A DNA stretch of 64,000 nucleotides from Diphasiastrum complanatum (GCA_029204225.1 CM055100.1:3259089-3323088), one strand, 5' to 3'. Positions 36,988-49,138 are shown, numbered from the stretch's first letter. Made by a program: numbers and translations. The notes: generated by a model from the letters alone, not told the origin.

Positions 36988-38288
36988 ATTTTGTATTTTC
37001 CCTCAGGAGCTGGTTCTTCAATTACAATCACCATCTCACATACTGACTATGCAGTTGCTTTGTCATGAGTACAAGGCTGGGCTCCATTTTCCTTGTCGTG
37101 CTGTTTTTGACCACAATCAACGTGTGTTGTCTGGTAAAGAACTCTGAGATGGTTGATTTTTGCCTGTGCTGGGTAGTCTCTGAGTCGTAACATTGCAGAT
37201 TGCTTCAAAGGTGGAAATCTTTGTGAGTCTGACAAGTCCTTGGGTCCACAGCCAGGAGGCTATCAACCAAATGAAGCATCTCGGGTAAAGTAGTAGGTCT
37301 AAAAGCTAATTTAACTTGTGCAATTTTAAAGAGCTTGTTTCTTTTTTTTCAAATGGAGATAAGTATTTTGTAAAAGTGTACAATTTTGCCAGATATTTAT
37401 CACTGGACCCAAATCATCGAACAGAATACCAAGCAAGGGAGCTGAAGAGTATTCAAGTCAACTCTCCTGCTTCAGCTGTGCGACTTGTTCTCCATAATTG
37501 CTATGCTAACCAGTTCAATGTCTATAACCAGGTCTGGGCTTATGGTGTTTTCTATGTGTTCAATGTAACTTCTTAGCTGTTTTACCTATAAAACATTTGT
37601 AAGAAAAACTGTTTTTTTGTTTCTTCCATATGTAAGGAACACGTTTCATTCTGTATGTATGGACCAGAATGTACTTTGAAAAAAATCAAAACAGATATCT
37701 ATAGTATGGATCTTGGTCCTGGTATTTTTTGAGATGCAACTGTTTACATGATAGAGTTTGTGTATTTTTAGGTGGGCATTGTGGGCCTGATCATTACAGG
37801 GGAGCCTTTGGAGAAGCAACCACCGAAACAACATGTTTCTTCTACCACAACTCCACAGCAGCCAAGGTTTGTGATTCTTAACTCAAGCATTTCATTTCCT
37901 CATTGTAAATAACAAAATTTTAATAGGTTTTTCCCAATTCTTCTTAGTGGGTTTGTTCAAACATGTACATGGTTTGAACTGAAAAATTTAAACAATGCTC
38001 AGAATACAGGTTGACAGAACCAATGTTGGCAACCTGAGCCTGACAAACGTCGATTCTCTAACTGCCCATCAGATTCAGCAGGTATATTGAGAAACTTGTG
38101 ATCACCATCCACCTCACTGCCCATCAGATTCAGCAGAAATATCGGGAAACTTGTGATCACCATCCACCTTGGCTTCATTTCATAAAACTGGCCCTTATTT
38201 TTGGTTGCCCTGTTCCATTTGGCAGCTGCAACAGCAAAAAGCTATCGCAGTAGAGGAAGAAGATTACGACGAGGCAAAACGGCTGAAG
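36988..38288 (+). CDS. CEP104: CEP104-like ciliary tip protein, internal exons (partial gene)
   Basis: Six exons can be chained with consistent reading phase: 36,988-37,075; 37,199-37,284; 37,393-37,531; 37,772-37,866; 38,003-38,081; 38,226-38,288. The joined protein has no stop. It carries the N-terminal jelly-roll signature of CEP104: FCIFPQELVLQL, LLCHEYK, IASKVEIFVS, QARELKSIQV, NQFNVYNQ, then VGIVGLIITGEP. A linker and the coiled-coil phrase AVEEEDYDEAKRLK follow, which in this family precedes tubulin-binding TOG repeats. In animals and algae CEP104 binds the plus ends of ciliary microtubules. Introns are short (about 110-240 bp) and have GT-AG ends except the first, which begins GC (AAG|GCTGGG). 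The first exon(s) and everything after 38,288 are not seen. They are presumably outside the window, so the following intron would contain the retroelement block. Lack of any stop suggests a living gene. Confidence 0.82.
38061..38170. repeat. 55-bp tandem duplication across an exon-intron boundary
   Basis: Units 38,061-38,115 and 38,116-38,170, starting ACTGCCCATCAGATTCAG. The first copy has the splice donor CAG|GTATAT. The second reads CAGAAATAT, so its copy of the donor is lost and the duplicated exon end stays in the intron. Confidence 0.93.
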
Positions 38289-38510
38289 GTAAAACCACTC
38301 TTCTGAACTTATGTATCCACTCATTGGGTCTTCAATCTAACAATTTCAGCTTTTTCCTTGATTTCTGATCAAAGATTTTACTCAGTGAACAGTTAGTCTT
38401 TTGTCCTTGTTGCACTATCCATGATAGAGCATCCCAACTAGCCATAATTTTTTAAAAGTTGCTAAGAAAATCAATAATTTTTTAATGTATGCATCCATAC
38501 GTTAGAAACC

Positions 38511-38551
38511 CGTTCCGACCCAAACCAGTCGGAACGTACTGGGTCGGAACG
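38511..38551. repeat. perfect 12-bp inverted repeat in a CEP104 intron
   Basis: CGTTCCGACCCA and TGGGTCGGAACG with a 17-bp spacer that contains a further GTCGGAACGT. Possibly a small hairpin or the remnant of a miniature element. The surrounding 38,289-39,420 holds no recognised gene. Confidence 0.85.
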
Positions 38552-39419
38552 TGATACTAAGTAAAAAAGAACATTTTTTTTTCCTTTGTTAATTAATTAC
38601 GATTTTTTTGTTGGCTACGCTCTGGAACGGCAACTATGATCCATACACATCTTTTGTAGTATTATGGTTGATTGGAAGTAACATAAGTAGAGCGACAGGC
38701 AACACAAGTAGAGCGATAGGGGTCTGCAGATAGCTACTGGAACTGATCTTTGCCTTGTTGAAACACGAGCCAAAGTGTACATCTCAAAAGAGAAATGAAT
38801 TTGATCAAGCTCAAGTAGATAAAATGAGCAAACAAGCTACTCGATAATTTTGAACATACTTCCCAGGTATATGGAACATGTTTTGTAAAAAACTTTTAGT
38901 TTTCTTTTTCTTAATTTTCAAAAGCTTTTATGTGCCATATGAAATAGTATGGAGCATATCCTTTTTTTTTTTTTCTTTTTTCACATTTCAGTTCTTTTTC
39001 CTGTTTCATACATATGGAACACAGTGTTCTGTATTGCATTTTGTTTTGACAGAATTCTCGGATTGGGTTTCTTGCAAATATCAGTCATTGACAGAGGACA
39101 TTGAAATTTGTCAACCATTGCTCTAAAATAGAATAAATTGTGATCTAACATGTTTTGAACCATCTAGCAAACTCGAATAATTGAATGCAATTTTGAGAAA
39201 TAATAACAATTCCAATACCATTGCAATTTTCGGGGTCATACCAGTTGGTTTACCACCTTAAAAAATAAGTGAACAAAGGAGGGCTGCACAATGGGCTTTA
39301 GGAAGCATGTGCACAGGGTGACATGTGTCTTTTTGCATGATACTTGTCCATGTAGGTGTCACTTGACTAGGGCACTAACTTAAACCCTGGTATTTTATAA
39401 CAATATTCTATAGGTAGAG

Positions 39420-39977
39420 CCCAAAAAATCAACAACCTGAGTTGGAATATTAGCAAGCGGCAAAAGAGGTGATGGAACCTCCGAAGGACTATCAAAAACA
39501 AGAACGCCAAGTGGCTGAGAAGTGTCGAAAATCCTTCAAAAAGGTGCTAGGACTAGTGAAAAGTATGTCATGTCAAGGGCAACCCAACCCTCTCCTACAA
39601 AAAAAAAATGATCTCAAAAGGGCGCCTATCTTCCTCTCTATAATCTGAACAATCTACCCTGGAAAGTGCTCTAATACCAAGCTACGATCAGAAACAAAGA
39701 TTTTGGCATCAATTAAGCATGGAATGACAATATGTGAAGCAAACCTAACAATCTCGAGCCCAAGCAATACCAAATCAATAGCTGAAAAATAAATGTGCAT
39801 AACGCCTACTTATAAGCCCTAAAGTAAGATTCAAAAATCAAAGGAGGCAGGACTTATTGGAGGGAAAATAGCACGCCATCCTAAAGGGCCCCCACTCCAC
39901 ATAGTAAGTCCTTAAAAGTACGGCTTTTAACCAATTCTAAATGTAAATGAATAATAAAAGCCTTTTAGGCCTGCAAG
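39420..39977 (-). repeat. old gypsy leader, primer site and partial LTR
   Basis: On the minus strand TAGCTTGGTATTAGAGC (about 39,663-39,680) matches the LTR end plus primer-site order of the gypsy families here (TAACTTGGTATCAGAGC at 49,700), with one change in the primer site. LTR-like sequence lies above it to about 39,977, and leader sequence without a clear frame lies below to 39,420. It is a separate, older copy next to gypsy-1. Confidence 0.55.
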
Positions 39978-41085
39978 TTACGAATACAACCACGACTGAT
40001 CTAGAGCTAAGCTATGAAAGCATCACATAAGCAAGACTTAACCCTAGAAAGCAGGAAAGGGAGATTAAGGAGACTAAAGCGAGAGATCAATATCATCAGC
40101 TGAATAGCAAATGACACAGATTTCCTACTTATAGCCTAAAGGAAGCCCTAAAAAGGAAGCTTCCAGTGGCAAGGGCCCAACTGGGAGGGATAATAGTGCG
40201 CCCCCCCCCCACTCTCCAGTAATATGTCCAAATGTCCAAATAATGAATAATAAGGCCCAAGGCCAACCATAAAGTCTAAGTGTCAGTAATGAATAAAAAA
40301 GGGCCCTAGGCCTGCTTATGCATAAAATAAAGTAAATGTAAATGGACCGAGTCCATAACTCTCCCCGACACAAAAATAAGACCCAACTACCGAAAAGAAA
40401 GTGGATCATATAGCAGCACGCCCTGGTGGATCAACATCTAGAACAACATCTGATGTAGAGGAATCAACAAGTGTAGCAAGAGCACGAGCCTAATCCGCAA
40501 GTGATGGTGTATGAAATTACGAATAGAGCCACAGCTGATCTAGAATTAAGCTATGAAAGCATCACATAAGCAAGACTTAACCCTAGAAAGCAGGAAAGAG
40601 AGAGATTAAGGAGGCTAAAGAGAGAGATCAATATCATCAGCTGAATGACAAATGACACAGTTTCCCTACTTATAGCCAAGAGGAAGCCCTAAAAGGAAGC
40701 TTCCAGTGGCTAGGGCCCAACTGGGAGGGATAATAGTGCGCCCTCCAAGAAGGCCCCCACTCTCCAGTAATATGTCCAACTGGCCTAATAATGAATAATA
40801 AGGCCAAAGGCCAACCATATAGTCTGAATGTCACTAATGAATAAAAAAAGGCCCAAGGCCTGCTTATGCATAAAGTAAAGTAACTGTAAATGTAAATGGA
40901 CGCGGTGAATGTAATGAGCCGAGTCCATAACTCTCCCCGACACAAAAAAAAGACCCAACTGCCGAAAAGATAACCGGATCAAGTAGCAGCAAGCCCTGGT
41001 GCATCAACAGCTAGAGGAACATCTGATGTAGAGGAATCAACAAGTGCAGCAAGAGCACGAGCCTGATCCGCAAGTAATGGTGTAT
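39978..41085 (-). repeat. tandemly duplicated LTR plus pol end of gypsy-1
   Basis: Two units of about 535-570 bp (39,978-40,512 and 40,513-41,085) each hold an LTR (about 39,995-40,360 and 40,533-40,932, minus sense, starting AGTTATGGACTC) and the last about 150 bp of pol with the polypurine tract GTCGGGGAG before it. The LTR start AGTTATGGACT resembles that of gypsy-2 (AGTTACGGACT), so the two are related families. A C-rich run (40,201-40,210) marks one copy. Confidence 0.75.
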
Positions 41086-44000
41086 GATAAAACACATCAA
41101 TAGGCTCCCATGTACGACCATCCCACTGGACCAAAAACTGAATCTGCCGGCGGCGTCGACTATGGTATAGACGGACCTGTAATATAGCAGCAGGTAAAAA
41201 TGGAAATAACTCTGGAGTAGTAGGAAACTCAGCATCACAAGGAGTGTCATCCTCAATAGCAGCACGTAATAAACTGACATGGAATACATCACAGGCGCGT
41301 GTGGAAGCAGGAAGCTGTAAGCGATATGTAACTGGACTAAGAACCTCCACAATGCGATAAGGCCCATAATAACGTGGTGCAGGCTTCTTAGTAGAAGCAT
41401 GGCCCTGGACAAAATGATGACGTGCAAACCGTAAGCGTAGATAAACCATATCTCCAAGCTGAAACTCAACATGGCGGCGGTGACGATCAACTGAGGTCTG
41501 ATAACGCTGCTGAACATGCTGTAAATGAGAACTGGCCTGAGGATGCAAGTGTCACAGGTGTATTCTCAGGAGGAAGAGGAATGCCAGGTAAAAGAGGTGC
41601 ATAGCCATGAGATAATAAAAATGGTGAGACGCTTGTGTTGGTACTAACAGAGTTGTTATAGCTATTCTATGCTAAACATAGATGCTGATCCCAATCCTTT
41701 CCAGAAGGAGTAACAAAATGATGTAAATAATCCTCAAGGATCCTGTTAAGGACCTCATGAGGACTGCCCATCAGAAGTAGAGTGATAAGCAGAACCCATA
41801 AAAAGTTGTACATCCAAGATACGCGTAAGCTCTGTCCAGAATATGGATGTAAACTTACTATCCCGATCAGAAAGGATAGTATGAGGAAACCCATGCAGAC
41901 GAAAAATCTCTGATAGGAACAAACGTGCACACTGCTTTGCTGTGATAGTACTGCAAACTGGTATAAAATGTGCTTGTTTCGAGAACCTGTCAACTACCAC
42001 CATACATGAATCGTGACCACGCTGGGTACGAGGAAGGCCAAGAATAAAGTCCATAGATATATCAGTCCACTGGCGATGAGGAATAGGCCAACTCTGGAGC
42101 AAACCAGCAGACTTAGCACGAGGGAACTTATTTCGAAGACAGAAAGGGCAGGTACAAATAAGTACAACAAGCTCAAATCGAAGAGAGGGCCAATAGAAAT
42201 GGTCCTTGAGACGAGCAAGACTTCTGAAAACCAAATTGGCCCCCAACAGGGGACGAATGAGCATACGACAATAACTGGGAACGGATACCCAAGGAACTAG
42301 GAATACAAAGAGAACCATAACGATAGAGACGATGGTCAACAATGGAGTAAACCTGATGAGGATGGGACGAAATAGGTGGGGCAGAACTATAAACATCACA
42401 AAAATTAGAACATGTAAGGTATGCGGCAGGTAGATCATCAAACCATGTAGGAATAGTAGCCACAAGTGTATTCAACAAAGTTGGAAGACGAGACAATGCA
42501 TCAGCAATAGTGTTAGCATGACCAAGACGATACAATATAGAAAAATCAAAAGACTGTAAAAACTGCAACCAACGAAACTGACGATCACGCTGAGAAAAGA
42601 GATAACGTAAAGACTGGTGATCAGCAACAATGTCAAACGGAACTCGATAAAGATAATGGCGCCACTTCTTAAGAGCATAGATGATAGCAAGAAGCTCTTT
42701 CTCATGCACAAAATAACGTTGCTCATGAGAGCGAAGACGACGCGACTCATAAGCAATAATGCACTGTGGCTGGCGAAGCAAAGCACCCAAACCAACATTA
42801 CTAGCATCAATCTCAACCATAAACTTCTGATCAAACTGGGGTAAACACATAACGACAACATCAACAACAGCACAACGAAGAGTATCAAACCTTGACTGAC
42901 AATCAAAAGTCCAAAGAAAAGTACGAGAGTTCTTCAAAAGTGCATGAAGAGGAGCGACAATAGTGGCAAAATGAGGAACGGGACGAGGAAGGTGAGTGGC
43001 TAACCCAAGGAACATACGAACATGATGAACATCAGTCGGAATAGGCCAATCCTAGATGGCCTGAACTTTATGAGGATCCAGACGAATGTGCCCAACACAA
43101 ACAAGAAAACCAAGAAACTCGATCTCATCAACAACAAAAGAACATTTAGACAACTTAGCAAATAACTGGTGATGTACAAGTAATTGAAAAACAGAGGAAA
43201 GGTGGGAAACGTGCTCAACAAGAGACTGGCTAAAAATAAGAATATCATCAAAATAAACCAAGACACAACGACCAAGAAGCGGACGTACCGAGCTGGTCAA
43301 AGAGGTCATCCATGTGCGGAATAGGGTACTGATTACAGATAGTCAACTTATTTAAAGCACGATAATCAATACAAAGACATTTGGTACCATCTTTCTTACT
43401 AACAAGGAGAACAGGGGCACCAAAAGGGCTTTGACTAGGAACAATGAGACCCTGATCTAACAAGGCAGTAATGTGGAGCTCATCACGCTCAGATCGAGAC
43501 ATACAATAAGGGGGACGGGAAGGAGGAGTAGAATTAGGATGCAAGTCAATATGGTGGTTCACGTCATGTAATGGTGGTAGCGTCGTAGGTTCTGAAAAGA
43601 CAAAAGCATACTGATGTATTAAGTCAGAGATCACCTGAGGAACAGCCGCTGGAGTAGAAACTGGAGGAACTGGTACTGCCCGTTGAACACATAATAAGGC
43701 TGCACAATGAGCCTTCGGCAGGCTGCGAATAAACTGCTTCCTAGTAATCAAGTGGAAGTCTCCCTGAGAATCAATGCCAACAAGTGAGTGTGTAACTGCA
43801 CCATGTAGAAATGTCAATGTCTGCTGTGTCAAGTCCAGTGTAACGACCCCAAGAGATGCAAACCAATCAGCACCAAGATCATAACGCTCCATAGGAATAA
43901 TATAAAGATCTGCTTGTCTAGAAAATCTCCAATGCGGTGTGGTAAACCATGAAACATCTGAGAACTAGGAAAAGAGTGTGAACTGGCAACCTCAATTGTG

Positions 44001-44619
44001 AGAGGCTGTGGAGCATGAACAGGTGAAGAACGGATCCGACTGGTCATATAATTGCTGATAAAAGAATGAGTGTTGCCTGTATCAACTAAAGCAATATACT
44101 CATGACCAGTAATGCGTACATGTAACCGAATGGAGCGAGGACCAAGACGCCCTGTCCAAGTAGCATAGGCAAGCTGAGCATGGCAAGTAGCAGGAAGTAA
44201 ATCAGTGGAAGGCTCAGGAGATAGGTCAGGCTAATCAAAAATATGAATGTAGATATCGGAATCATCTGGAGTAGTGCCCTCATGGTGTAAAACAGCAGAA
44301 GTAGTAGGGAGGGGCTGACGACAATCACGGGCAAAATGGTCAGGACTCTTACAACAAAAGCAAAGACGCTTCTGCTGAAGGTCAGCGAACTCTGCAGACG
44401 TGTAATGTCGGACAAAAGCAGGCGGACAAAAGTAGGACGTGGAGTCGGAGGAATGAGGAGACGAAGGGACAATGGAAGGAGCTGGAATAGAAGGGGAAGG
44501 TGTAGAGGTGGACGAAGTGGGAAAAGATGAAGCAGAAGGACGGGGTTGGGAGAAGCAGGAAGGATGTTAGAGTACTTGTGTTGTAAAGTACTGGCAAGAG
44601 ACATCGCCTCCACAAGTGT
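40979..44619 (-). pseudogene. gypsy-1 gag-pol, decayed; 3' part of an element split by copia-3
   Basis: Minus strand, from Gag zinc knuckle (RLCFCCKSPDHFARDCRQ, about 44,335-44,390) through protease (IALVDTGNTHSFI), the linker, RT ([20 protein letters not shown], then [11 protein letters not shown]), RNase H (MVEIDASNVGLGALL, AIIYALKKWRHYL), integrase ([43 protein letters not shown]) and a chromodomain-like end (IQFLVQWDGRTWEPID). About 70 residues of RT between DDLFDQLG and RPLLGRCVL are deleted, and there are many frameshifts. Gag continues on the far side of the copia at 57,866. Same family as gypsy-2. Confidence 0.85.
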
Positions 44620-44624
44620 GGGGG
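44620..44624. other. target-site duplication of copia-3, left copy
   Basis: GGGGG directly before TGTTGG at 44,625. The matching copy is 57,861-57,865, directly after CCAACA. The gypsy-1 Gag sequence on both sides becomes continuous if the copia is removed (ATCGCCTCCACAAGTGTGGG on one side, GGACGGAAGGTAG on the other). Confidence 0.85.
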
Positions 44625-45333
44625 TGTTGGTGTATGATGGTGATCTGCACGGTCTACGATTGATTGCGACTGCAGCGGTAGCCGTGACGGAAGCATAACA
44701 CGAGAGACGATTACGATGTAAACGATGTCTCTACCAATAGTAAGAAAACAATGAAGACTATGAACACAATAATAACTGCGATTTCAGGAATGTGGATTGC
44801 TTGGAGAACGGAATTAAGCGCTTGTTCTTTTATGTTATCAGAGGAGTTTTAAACTGCCGTAACAGAAGGATTGCGTGCCGTTCGTCGACTTCATTGATAG
44901 CCGTAAGTAAGTTACTGACGGTGTTTGACAGTGAGGAGAGTTGAGTTTCCGTTCACAGACTTCGTTGGAGTTGGTGACTTTGGTCACGGCTCTTTCCCTC
45001 GTAGGAGATCGTAAGAAGGGAACTTACGGTGGTTGATGGAAACTTACGTTCCGTTGCCTTTAAAACTTCCGTAAGTGCTGGCGAGTATTAACTTACGTGT
45101 TTTGATGACTCCATACAGTTTGCGGTTTGTTGCCTTCACAAGTTGAAGTCGTGTTTCTCCATAAACGTTGATTCAACGGTGCTCTTCGGTCAGGCTGTAG
45201 GTAGGCGTTGGCTTTGCGGTTCTGCCTGTTTTTGACTTTGCGTGTATTTCTGCAGACTGATTCAGAGAGAGGGAAATTCTTGAGAGATGAAGGAGGGCGA
45301 AGGGATGAGTAGGAGTAAGATTAAACTCCAACA
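44625..45333 (-). repeat. 3' LTR of copia-3 (internally deleted)
   Basis: 709 bp, termini TGTTGG...CCAACA. Compared with the solo LTR and 5' LTR it lacks about 640 bp in the middle (join after AGAAGGATTGCG at about 44,876). On the minus strand it is preceded by the purine tract AAGGGGGAG. Confidence 0.9.
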
Positions 45334-48300
45334 CTCCCCCTTAAGCTTACTGCTACAAATCTGAACTCAAGTTGAGATTTAACAATTCTACCAGAGTAGA
45401 ATGTTTATCCCTTGACAATGGTTTTGTCAAAATGTCAGCCAACATACTGTTTGTCTGACAGTAACTTAGTGCAACGTCTTCGTTCTGAACCTTCTCTCTT
45501 AGAAAATGAAATTGAACCTCTATGTGCTTGGTCGTTGTGTGAGTTCGTCAGTTCAGTGACAGAGCTATACAACTCTGGTTGTCGCACTGGAGTATAGTTG
45601 GACCGATCTGTGGGAATCCCAGATCCTGCAGTAGTCTTCTAAGCCATAAAATCTCCTTCACTGCTGATGTAGCTGTGAGATATTCTGATTCCGTAGACAA
45701 TGAAATGCATTTTTGCTTTCTGCTATTCCATGAAATGGGTCCTCCTGCAAGAAAACAAATGTAGCCAGAGGTGGATTTCCTGGTATCTACGTCTCCTGCC
45801 CAGTCTGAATCAGAATAGGTAATCAATAATAGTGCAGCTTCTGTATTTCCGTTGTAACTCAAGGCATAGTGCTTTGGGGCTTGAATGTACTTCAAAACTC
45901 TTTGCAGGGCCATTGATTAAGTAAGATTGTTGGCTTATGGTGATCCTTCTGCTCGCGCGATCTCTGTGAATCTCCATTCTGAGTAGGTAATGGACTGGAC
46001 CTAAATCAGTCATCTCGAACTCTGATGAGAGTAAGGATTTGGTTTCTTGTGGCAACTGATTTGAATTGCTGATGATTAGGGAATCATCAACGTATAGTGC
46101 TGGATTGACAAGACTCCAGGTCTTGTTCTTCATTAGAGACTGATACTCAGCATCCATGGCAGCTTTCCATTTGTCTGCATCGGGCATTGACAGGGCTTCT
46201 GCTACGGTGGCAGGTTCGTCATGATAAAAGCCTGAGGGACGAAGCGATCATGTTGTTGTCGTTGTCTTACAGACCTTCGAACTGCAGGTGCATGAGCAGA
46301 CGATTCTCCTTGGTGAATGACTGGGATCGTAGCTTGTGGTTGAACAATCGTGGGTCTAGGCCCATCGACAGTAAGTGGAGCCGCTGGGACGAACTCCGTT
46401 GTTTGAATAGTTGTAGGTCGATGCCTATCGATGGAAGGTGGAGTTGCTATGACAGACTCCTGCATTGGCTGCTTCTGCTTGAAATCGTGATACTTGTCTT
46501 CAAGAATGACAACGTCGCGACTGACTGAGATCTGGCCCGTAACAACATCGTATACACGATATGCTTTGTGTGATGTTGAATAGCCGATGAAGATGTTTTT
46601 GCAGCTTATTGGGTCCAGCTTCTTCCTCAAATCAGACGACACTTGTGCATAGCAGAGACATCCGAAAACACGTAGGTCTTTCAAACTTGGTTTGTAGCCG
46701 TAGTAGGCTTCAAACGGTGTCTTGGAATCAACTGCTTTAGTGCTAGAGTAGTTTTGCAGATAGCAAGCCGTAGAGATAGCTTCTGCCCAAAAGGTTTGAG
46801 GAAATGCGCGTTGACTGTCATGGATTGTGCAGCTTCTAACAGTGTGCGGTGCTTCCATCAGCTACTCCGTTTTGTTGTGGAGTGTAGTTCGTAGTAAACT
46901 GATGGTGCATGCCACATGAAGATAAGTAGTCCTTCATATCATTTGATAAAAATTCTCCCCCTGAATCAGACCGTAGGGCCTTGATCCTCTGACCAGTTTG
47001 ATTCTCAGCGTATTGCTTGAAATCTTTGAAGCAACTAAACGCTTTTGACTTGTTCTTTATGAACATAATTTTGGTAAATCGGGAGTAGTCATCAATGAAT
47101 GTAATAAAATACAGAGCTTGACCTAATGAAGGTGTACTCTAGGAAATCTAGTTCTAGGTTGTTTCCCTAGTAAGCAATTTTCACAGACAGTCTGATTAGC
47201 TGTAGTAACAGCGTTTATACTCATGTCCTTGACCATTCTGTTATGATGCATATACAAGATTAAACGCATGTTTAGATGACCTAATCTTTGATGCCATAAA
47301 TTAGCATTTGAACAGCTCATAGAAAGTGCAAAATCGTGACTTAGTATATACAAATTTCCTTCTCTATAAGCAGAGAGGATTTCTTTTGAATTCTCATCTA
47401 AAATAGTACATCGGCTGGCAGTGAACAAAGCTCTATAGCCATGATCTGTGATCTTGCTAATAGACAATAGGTTCTTTGTTAACTTGGGTACATAAAGTAC
47501 GCCATTAAGCTGCCTAGTGATGCCATCGGAGAACTGTAGTCGAATAGAGCCTTGGCCTTCGACTTGATGTGAACTGGAGTCACCAAAGAAGATATACTTT
47601 GATTCTGTAGCTGTGAGTGCAGAGAAGAGGTCTTTGCATGGTGTCATGTGTTGAGAAGCACCTGAATCGAGATACCATCATTGATGGGCATCTCTACTGG
47701 GTTGATCTTGTACCATCAGCGCCTTATCATCATCTTGCAAACTTCTGACTGTGTCAGAGTTGCCTTCTTGGTGCTGCTGCGTCTTTTTCCTTGCTTCATT
47801 GTGCTTGAGGATACGACAGTCTTTGATGTCGTGGTTGGTTCTTTTGCAGTATCTGCAAAATAGCTTGGTCTTGGACGATGATTGACTGTGCTGCTGCTGT
47901 TGTGGTTGCGATGTCCTTGAAGCCTTTCTTCTTCTTGGACTGCTGCTTGTTTGAGTAGAGTGCCATGGATTTGGTACTCGTTGACGTAGACAAGCTTTTC
48001 CTCCTAACTTCTTCCTGCAACAAACTTGCTGTCAATTTTTGGAGAGATAGCGCAGGAGTATTGCTAAGAAGCAACACTAAATTGTGGTAGGAGGATGGAA
48101 GACTGGCGAGAAGAGACATGGTAGAGTCTTCTTCTGAGATAGGGGAACCTATTGCAGCCAGTTGGTTTAGCAACTGTTTGAACTCATTCAGATGGTCGAT
48201 GACTGAGGTGCCTTCACTCATTCTGAGTGTCAGTACCTTCTTCCTCAAGAAGAGGCGAGTCAAAACATCTGAGGTCTCGTAGATGCTTGTAAGTATATCC

Positions 48301-48560
48301 CATGCTTCTTTGGAGGTGGTGCAGTTGGATACATGAGCGATTTGAGTGTCTTTTAGGTTTAGAGATACAATGGCAAGAGCCTTGCCATCCTTGGCTTCCC
48401 AAGCTGGAAGTTGTTTGAGTTCCGCCGGTTTGGCTATGGAACCGTTGACGTATCCCCATAACTCCTTTTCGATCAGGATCATCCTCATTTTGAACTTCCA
48501 CATGTGGAAGTCGTCTCTGTTGAATTTGTTGATCAACCGGATCTCTGAGGTGCCTTCCAT
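45334..48560 (-). pseudogene. copia-3 gag-pol with deleted reverse transcriptase
   Basis: Gag start at 48,560 (MEGTSEIRLINKFNRDDFHM); an open frame extends further up to the LTR but is not Gag-like. The zinc knuckle CRYCKRTNHDIKDC (about 47,840) is in another frame. The protease WYLDSGASQHMT follows an in-frame TGA. Pre-integrase (LWHQRLGHLNMRL), integrase (LRSDSGGEFLSND, TPQQNGVADGS) and a pol linker (SRDVVILEDKY) come next. RT is cut: KNKTWSLVNPA jumps to LYVDDSLIIS, leaving the catalytic YVDD but not the fingers, and a second deletion after SQQSYLI precedes RNase H (YSDSDWAGDVDTRKSTSGY, TESEYLTATSAV). Non-autonomous. Confidence 0.88.
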
Positions 48561-48655
48561 AGTGATCGAGATTATACACAAACAAATTGAACAGCTTCTG
48601 GAAAAAGAACGTAAGTTCTGTTGAAGATCCTGGACTCTAGTAATCCACTGAACCT

Positions 48656-48667
48656 GCTCTGATACCA
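48656..48667 (-). other. copia-3 primer-binding site
   Basis: TGGTATCAGAGC on the minus strand, four bases from the LTR end CCAACA, complementary to initiator tRNA-Met. Confidence 0.92.
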
Positions 48668-48671
48668 CTTC

Positions 48672-49138
48672 TGTTGGTGTGTGATGGTGATTTGCGCGGT
48701 TTACGATTGATTCTGACTGCAGCGGTAGCCGTGACGGAAGCAGAACACGAGAGACGATTATGATGTAAACGATGTCTCTATCAACAGTAAGAAAGCAATG
48801 AAGACTATGGACACAGTAATGACTGCGATTTCAGGAATGTGGATTGCTTGGAGAACGAAATTAAGAGCTTGTTCTTTTAGGTTATCAGAGAAGGAGTTTT
48901 AAACTGCCGTAACAGAAGGATTGCGAAACATTAGGCATCTTGGACAGCCATGCGATCCTCTGCTTCTGATAACCGTGTTTGTGTGTAAGAGAGTGAGAGA
49001 GAAATGCATTCAACAAGAACGTAAAAATTGAACAGTAGCGACTCTGTATATATAAAAGGAATCAAAACACAATACAATAGTGCTGAAAAGCGCGTGCTCC
49101 TACTTATAGACTCAAAACAATAGCTACAGTTCTAGATT
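48672..49138 (-). repeat. 5' LTR of copia-3, first part (before the LINE)
   Basis: It starts TGTTGG at 48,672 (minus-strand end CCAACA) and matches the solo LTR from 32,937. It is interrupted near 49,138 in a short TTTCTCTCTCTC stretch by a LINE. It resumes at about 56,971. Confidence 0.9.
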
